Assembly (NCBI GenBank): GCA_038277395.1
Contig: CM076190.1
Span: forward strand, 185,568,001 to 185,632,000
Reading direction: 5' to 3'
DNA from: Dryocosmus kuriphilus
Lineage: Eukaryota > Arthropoda > Insecta > Hymenoptera > Cynipidae
DNA: 64,000 bases
Position 1 is the first letter of the stretch. Each line of letters begins with the position of its first letter. Position numbers and translations under genes: made by a program. The notes under the pieces are model-generated. The model was not told where the DNA came from, did not search any database, and was given only the letters and a program-made list of their open reading frames with translations. This document shows, piece by piece, positions 59,636 through 64,000 of this stretch.

Positions 59636-60106
59636 GTATAATAGTTATTATAAATGAAAAAAAAACATTAATAAAACGTATATAAGAAATTATTAAAAGT
59701 TATTAAAAAATCTGTCTGATATTTTCTTGATGTTTTAAAATAATTAAGAAACTTTTAGAAATTTGAAGAATTAGAAAATTCTTACAGTGTTTTATAAATC
59801 ATAATTTTTATATATTTTTTTAATTTTCTAACTTTTTCAGAAGGCAATTGGAAACTTCTGGAAACTTACTTTAAAATATAAGATTTCTCTCTTAATTTTC
59901 AAATGTTATTTTCTTGGTTTTAGAAATTTTTTTCAAGAAAGCTACAAACATATGAAACTTATGCAGTGTTTTCTAAAAAAAATTAGAATTTTTTTTTTTT
60001 ACTTTTTCTTTATTTTTCAGAGCAAAATTAGAAGCTATGAAATTTATTAATTTAGAAAATTAGAAAATATTTACAATATTTTATGAATAAAAACATTTAA
60101 ACTCTT
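59636..60106. other. AT-rich DNA, nothing recognised
   Basis: No gene, RNA or clear repeat family. Confidence 0.4.
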
Positions 60107-61397
60107 TTTACATTCTCATCAGAGAAGGTATTAGATTTATGCAAAATTTGACTTTCGCGGATTTCATGAAATCTCCACGTTTTAAGACCTCCTGAATCCG
60201 AAAAAATGGTTTTTACGACCGTGTCTGTCTGTCTGTTGGCGTTGTCGTCGTTGTTGTCGTCGTTGTCGTTGTCTTTGTCGTCGTTGTCGTCTGTTCCCAC
60301 GATAACTTTCGAAGGACTAATCGGATTGGATTGCGCTTTGGCACACTACTTTAAGGTCCAAAAAGAAAGGACGAGTTCGTTAACCAGCGGTTTTTGACCA
60401 ACGGTTATGGTTTTATCCATCAAAAACGGTTTACACAAAATCAAGAAATTCATTTTCCGACTAAACTATGAGAGATACAAAAAAAACGTAAGAAAGTAAA
60501 ATTGTTCATCTCAAATAAATCTACAAATTTTGTCTTAACCGTTTTTCGATAAAATGAACGGTTTTTGTTTTAATCAAGAAAACGCTCTTAAAATTAAAAA
60601 ACTGTGGTTTCCCGCCAAAATATTCAAGATAAAAAAAAATAGTAGAGCACAAAGTTGTTCAATTTAAAAAGATCTACAAATTTTGTTTCAACCATTTTTT
60701 GATAAAATGCACGTTTTTTGTTTTAATCGATAAAACGTTACTAAAAATTAAAGATTTCAAATTTCCCGCCAAACTATGGAAGACACGGAAAAATAATAAT
60801 AAACAAAGTTGTTCGCCTCAAAAAGATCTACAAATTTGCTCTCTATCATTTTTTTGATCAGACGCGTATTTTTTGAGTTATTCGTGAAATATGTTATGAA
60901 ATATAAAGAAAACCACTTTTCAGCAAAACTGTGCAAGATATGAGAAAATATTAACAAGTAGAATTGTTCACCTTGGAAAATGCTACAAAAGTTATTTATA
61001 AGATTCATCGTTTTACTTTTAAGAATCGAAATCCTCTATTGCGAAATTTGGAATATCACTAAAAAACTTTACCAATCTATAATGTGTTTAAAAAAAATGT
61101 AATTATCGAGCGCGAAGCGCGAGTGTCATGATGAGAATGTATGCCTTAAGGGCGATAGAGCCTTAAGTAAAATAATTTCTTTTGTAATTTTTAATTTAAA
61201 GGTTTCTGCGATCCATAAACACCGAGCGCGTAGCGCGAGGTGAATAATCTATCGAGTGCGAAGCGTGAGTGCCGTAAATAACTTATCGAGCGCGAAGCGC
61301 GAGTGCCAACAGCCGCGCGCCCTAGGCGCGCTCATACTTCGCGCGAAGCGCGGCGCGCACAGCGCGCGATGAGAATGTGCCCGCGCAGCGGGCAGAT
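60107..61397. mobile_element. Foldback-family single arm with GC core
   Basis: The terminus, shorter GTC microsatellite, ~150-bp units and half of the GC-rich core (61108-61397, GAGCGCGAAGCGCGAG words, ending GCAGCGGGCAGA) are present. The second arm is missing. Confidence 0.85.
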
Positions 61398-61913
61398 TTT
61401 TTGTTTGAAAATTCAACTGTTTGGTTGGAAATCAATTTTTTTTTAAATTCATCTATCTTGGGTGGAAATTGAATTGTTTCATAAAAAATTTCTTTTTTAG
61501 TTGATAATTCAACTATATTTGTTTTAAAAATAATATTCTTTGGTTCAACTCAAATATAATGTTTTAAAAAATTATATCATATTTCAAAAATTTATATTTT
61601 TCAATCCTAATTTCAAACCGTTTATTTTTTCTAAATGTTTTGATATAATTCTAAAGAATTTTAATAATTTTTAAAACTTTTTTCTGCATTTAACGATCGA
61701 CTTTTTATTTTTAACATTCTCAATGATTTTTGAAGGGAGGAAGTTTTGGTTTTTACCTTTTGCCTGAATTGCAAGAGGGATTTTTTTTTATTTTCAATAT
61801 TTTCAATTATTTGGAAGGGAAGAAACTTTTGTTTCTATTTATTTTCTGAATTAAAAGAGATGTTGTTTTCTTTAACATTACTGTTGAGCTATAATGAACG
61901 AAATTTTGGTAAT
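61398..61913. repeat. AT-rich degenerate repeat
   Basis: GTTTGAAAATTCAAC-like words; no gene. Confidence 0.45.
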
Positions 61914-63535
61914 AGTATAGCTGGGCGGGTTCTGGGACACCCCGGACACGAGCCACTACTCCCTCAGTGGTTCGTGTCCGTACTAAATTATCGACAGTCG
62001 GTATTACCCTCGATCTGTAAAGTAGGGTTTCTGGATCCATTATAAACATATCCGCTTGTTACCGTCAGTCGGTAAGGTAGGAATCTGCGACAGGGAGCCA
62101 CCATCAGTCGGTAAGGTAGAAATCTGAGGTAGTTAGTCACCATCAGTCGGTAGGGTAGAAATCTGATGAATGTGAAACGAGTAATTTGCCGTTAGTCGGT
62201 AATGTAGAGTAGAAAGTGTCAGAAACTCACTTTTCTCTCTTATATATGGTATAAACTAAAATTAAGTAATAAGTACTATCGAAAGAAACCAGAAGTACAG
62301 TTTGTGTTATGGACTTTACTAGTATTATGGACTTTTATATATATAGTGACTTTAAAGACATTATTGACAGTGACTTTACTATTATGAAAATCTCCAGTGC
62401 AGTTTCTTTAACTTTACTATTGACCCATATTTTTGTCTGTAAATAAAAAAAGGATAGTGTAAAGCTTGTTCCGGATATAGAGGATGCGTTGAGCTTGATG
62501 GAATCCTCTGGATGCACACCTCTCAGCAAAGTGTAAATGGAAAAACACCACCGCAGACCTTAGGCGAAAAACAAAAATGTCTAAATATAATTTAGAAGCT
62601 TGCATGCTTGGAGGTTCGATTCAATGTATTAGATAAGAAAAAAGGAGGATGAGGAGGAGCTTTGTAAGGAAAATCCGATGACATCGATAATCGTGTCAAA
62701 TAGCTAGATGTCGACAAAGCGTTCAATGTTCGCATTAAAACGTGTGTAGTGGCAAATCTAGTACACAAGGATGTTCTTGCTTTCTTAGACGATGCGCAAC
62801 GTCTATTTATTTCACATGTGAGCAAGGATATACGACACCATAAATCACTAATGATAAACACTGTGCTTCTTGCCTATTATACAAGAATTGGCAAAGACAA
62901 GCCAGATGACCAGAACACGAAATCAAACAACGTAGCCTTATATTATACGACTGATTTAAAATTATGGTTTCAAACCTATGTTAGGTACCCGGTCCTCAAC
63001 GAAATGGAGGAATTTGAGGAGAAAGACTCTGGGTGGACCCTCCACTCCATCATCAAGCTTTCCATCAATATCGACAAGTTGAACCCACTAAAGGCAGGTT
63101 CCTACATTGAACTTCCATAGTCGATCAAGGATTAGAAAGCTTGTGTGAACATAGAGAACAACGACAACGAGTGCTTCAAGTGGGCAATACTCGCAGCCTT
63201 ACACACACCTGACGCGAATAAGAATGTTAGTCGTGTATCCAGCTATCAACAATACAAGGATGAACTGGATTTTTCCGACACCAGTTTTCCAGTTGCACTC
63301 AAGGATGTGAAAAAATTCGAGGAGAAGAACCAAATCTCTGTGAATGTCTACGGCCTTACTAAGAAGGGTGAAAATAATTCAGAATGGTGCCTCTTCACCT
63401 CACCTCATAAAAAAGAGACACGCACGTAAATCGTCTTCGTGTGGAGGAAGATTATGTTTTTGTCGATGAGAGCGATGGCAAATAAGAGGAAGACAAAGAA
63501 CCAAGAACCTTCAATTTTCACTATGTTTGGATTAA
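61914..63535 (+). mobile_element. Third Polinton copy, decayed and truncated
   Basis: It begins AGTATAGC, then GGTTCTGGGACACC and ACTACTCCCTCAGTGG, as in the palindrome arms. It carries diverged 39-bp repeats (about 61995-62215), part of the leader and the 5' part of the polymerase gene. Compared with the arms it lacks the ~140-bp repeats and the promoter block (about 1.7 kb less). It ends at a TTAA (63532-63535) where foreign sequence begins. Confidence 0.88.
62430..63535 (+). pseudogene. Polinton polymerase N-terminal region, third copy
   Basis: The region matches the N-terminal part of the arm copies but the ATG region is deleted near 62450. Several stops and shifts occur before 62749. 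From 62749 to 63120 one frame runs through the position where the arms have TGA, reading KDIRHHKSLMINTV, which shows that the two arm ORFs were once one gene. TAG at 63118 and later indels break it. It stops at the GGATTAA where the insertion begins. Confidence 0.85.
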
Positions 63536-64000
63536 AACCCATTAGCGCCCAGTGATGCCACACGGCACATGCGTAAAGGTGTTAATTTTTGTATGTCTGT
63601 GCACACTCCTTTAAGGCTAATCGTGTCCAAACGTGTCTACGCATGCTCGTGAGATCCACCAGCACTTGCCACAAGCGTGGTTAGATCACTTACTCGTTAT
63701 CAGTCCTTCATATGGAATGTACAAAATGGAGCAGCTTTTCGATGTCGACGCTCTTAAGAAAATACTAGCGTAAGTAACATATTTATTTTTTTTTTATAAT
63801 TGTTTCATAATTTTTTTCAATTAAACGCAGTACTAACGCAGGTTTATTATGTCTATAGAAATTTTTTTCCATATTTATTACCCAAAAAGTGGTTAATTAT
63901 TCGCTGATGCCGTTTGGAATCACTGGGCACTTACACGTAATGGTTTTTTTTAGGCCCGGTGTTTCACTTCAGGATGCATTTGAACATCTTCAAGATGGAA
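63532..64000 (+). mobile_element. Probable piggyBac-like element, 5' part
   Basis: Foreign sequence starts immediately after TTAA in a Polinton reading frame that is uninterrupted in the other two copies. TTAA is the piggyBac target. The element starts AACCCATTAGCGCCCAGTGA. The usual CCC is two bases inside, so the call is tentative. The other end lies outside the window. Confidence 0.5.
63717..64000 (+). CDS. Partial two-exon gene of the inserted element
   Basis: ATG at 63717 (second ATG in frame at 63726) begins MYKMEQLFDVDALKKIL. The exon ends at 63769 before GTAAGTA. A 184-nt intron ends with TTTTTTTTAG at 63953, and the next exon continues in frame as APGVSLQDAFEHLQDG to the window end. 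The acidic N-terminus would suit a piggyBac-type transposase, but no catalytic domain is in view. A host gene cannot be excluded. Confidence 0.45.

Overview
The window is eukaryotic, almost certainly an insect and perhaps a hymenopteran. The signs are GT-AG introns, a TATA-plus-TCAGTT core promoter, the N-terminal exon of an elongation factor 1-alpha gene, an env-bearing errantivirus-like LTR element, Transib and Polinton/Maverick elements, and AT-rich DNA full of arthropod-type repeats. No bacterial features were seen. The order-level guess rests on general character only. Nearly all of the window is nested, decaying mobile DNA and satellite. The only recognisable host sequence is the EF1-alpha fragment near 47.3 kb.

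Layout. 1-3.48 kb: a broken RTE-type non-LTR retrotransposon. 2.6-16.7 kb: a large inverted duplication, with arms of about 5.5 kb around a 3-kb spacer. Each arm carries the 3' end of the RTE element, AT-rich flank, and one end of a Polinton/Maverick. That end begins AGTATAGC and holds tandem repeats, a promoter region and a protein-primed family B DNA polymerase gene reading inward. The right arm plus spacer has the complete polymerase C-terminal part (898 codons open). The spacer also keeps a chromodomain relic of a Polinton-type integrase. 16.7-17.4 kb: AAAGATTTC-type AT-rich repeat. 17.4-30.3 kb: about 55 copies of a ~233-bp satellite. 30.4-33.35 kb: a DDE transposon with Cys-pair, DDE and SWIM modules, followed by a 42-bp minisatellite.

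34.4-46.6 kb: a gypsy/errantivirus-like LTR retrotransposon (LTR, gag, protease, RT-RNase H, truncated integrase, env, LTR). Its 5' leader is split by a complete Transib transposon with a RAG1-like transposase, CACAGTGG termini and a CGTCG target duplication. 46.8-47.4 kb, minus strand: a chimeric two-exon gene in which the EF1-alpha start exon is spliced in frame to an unrelated 67-residue tail. 48-53 kb: a MITE, short tandem repeats and about 2.4 kb of AAAGATTTC repeat. 53.2-61.4 kb: a 2.4-kb foldback palindrome with a GC-rich core, two single-arm relatives and degenerate tandem repeats. 61.9-63.5 kb: a third, decayed Polinton copy, cut exactly at a TTAA by a probable piggyBac-like element whose gene runs off the window.

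How it fits together. The order of events can be read from the nesting. The RTE and Polinton lie in the AAAGATTTC repeat and were then duplicated in inverted orientation. Transib entered the LTR element. A piggyBac-like element entered the third Polinton copy. The most notable points are the Polinton promoter, which stacks heat-shock-element, C/EBP-like and ATF4/AARE-like motifs just upstream of a well-spaced TATA/Inr, and the EF1-alpha chimera. Every transposon gene except the C-terminal polymerase ORF has visible stops or frameshifts.
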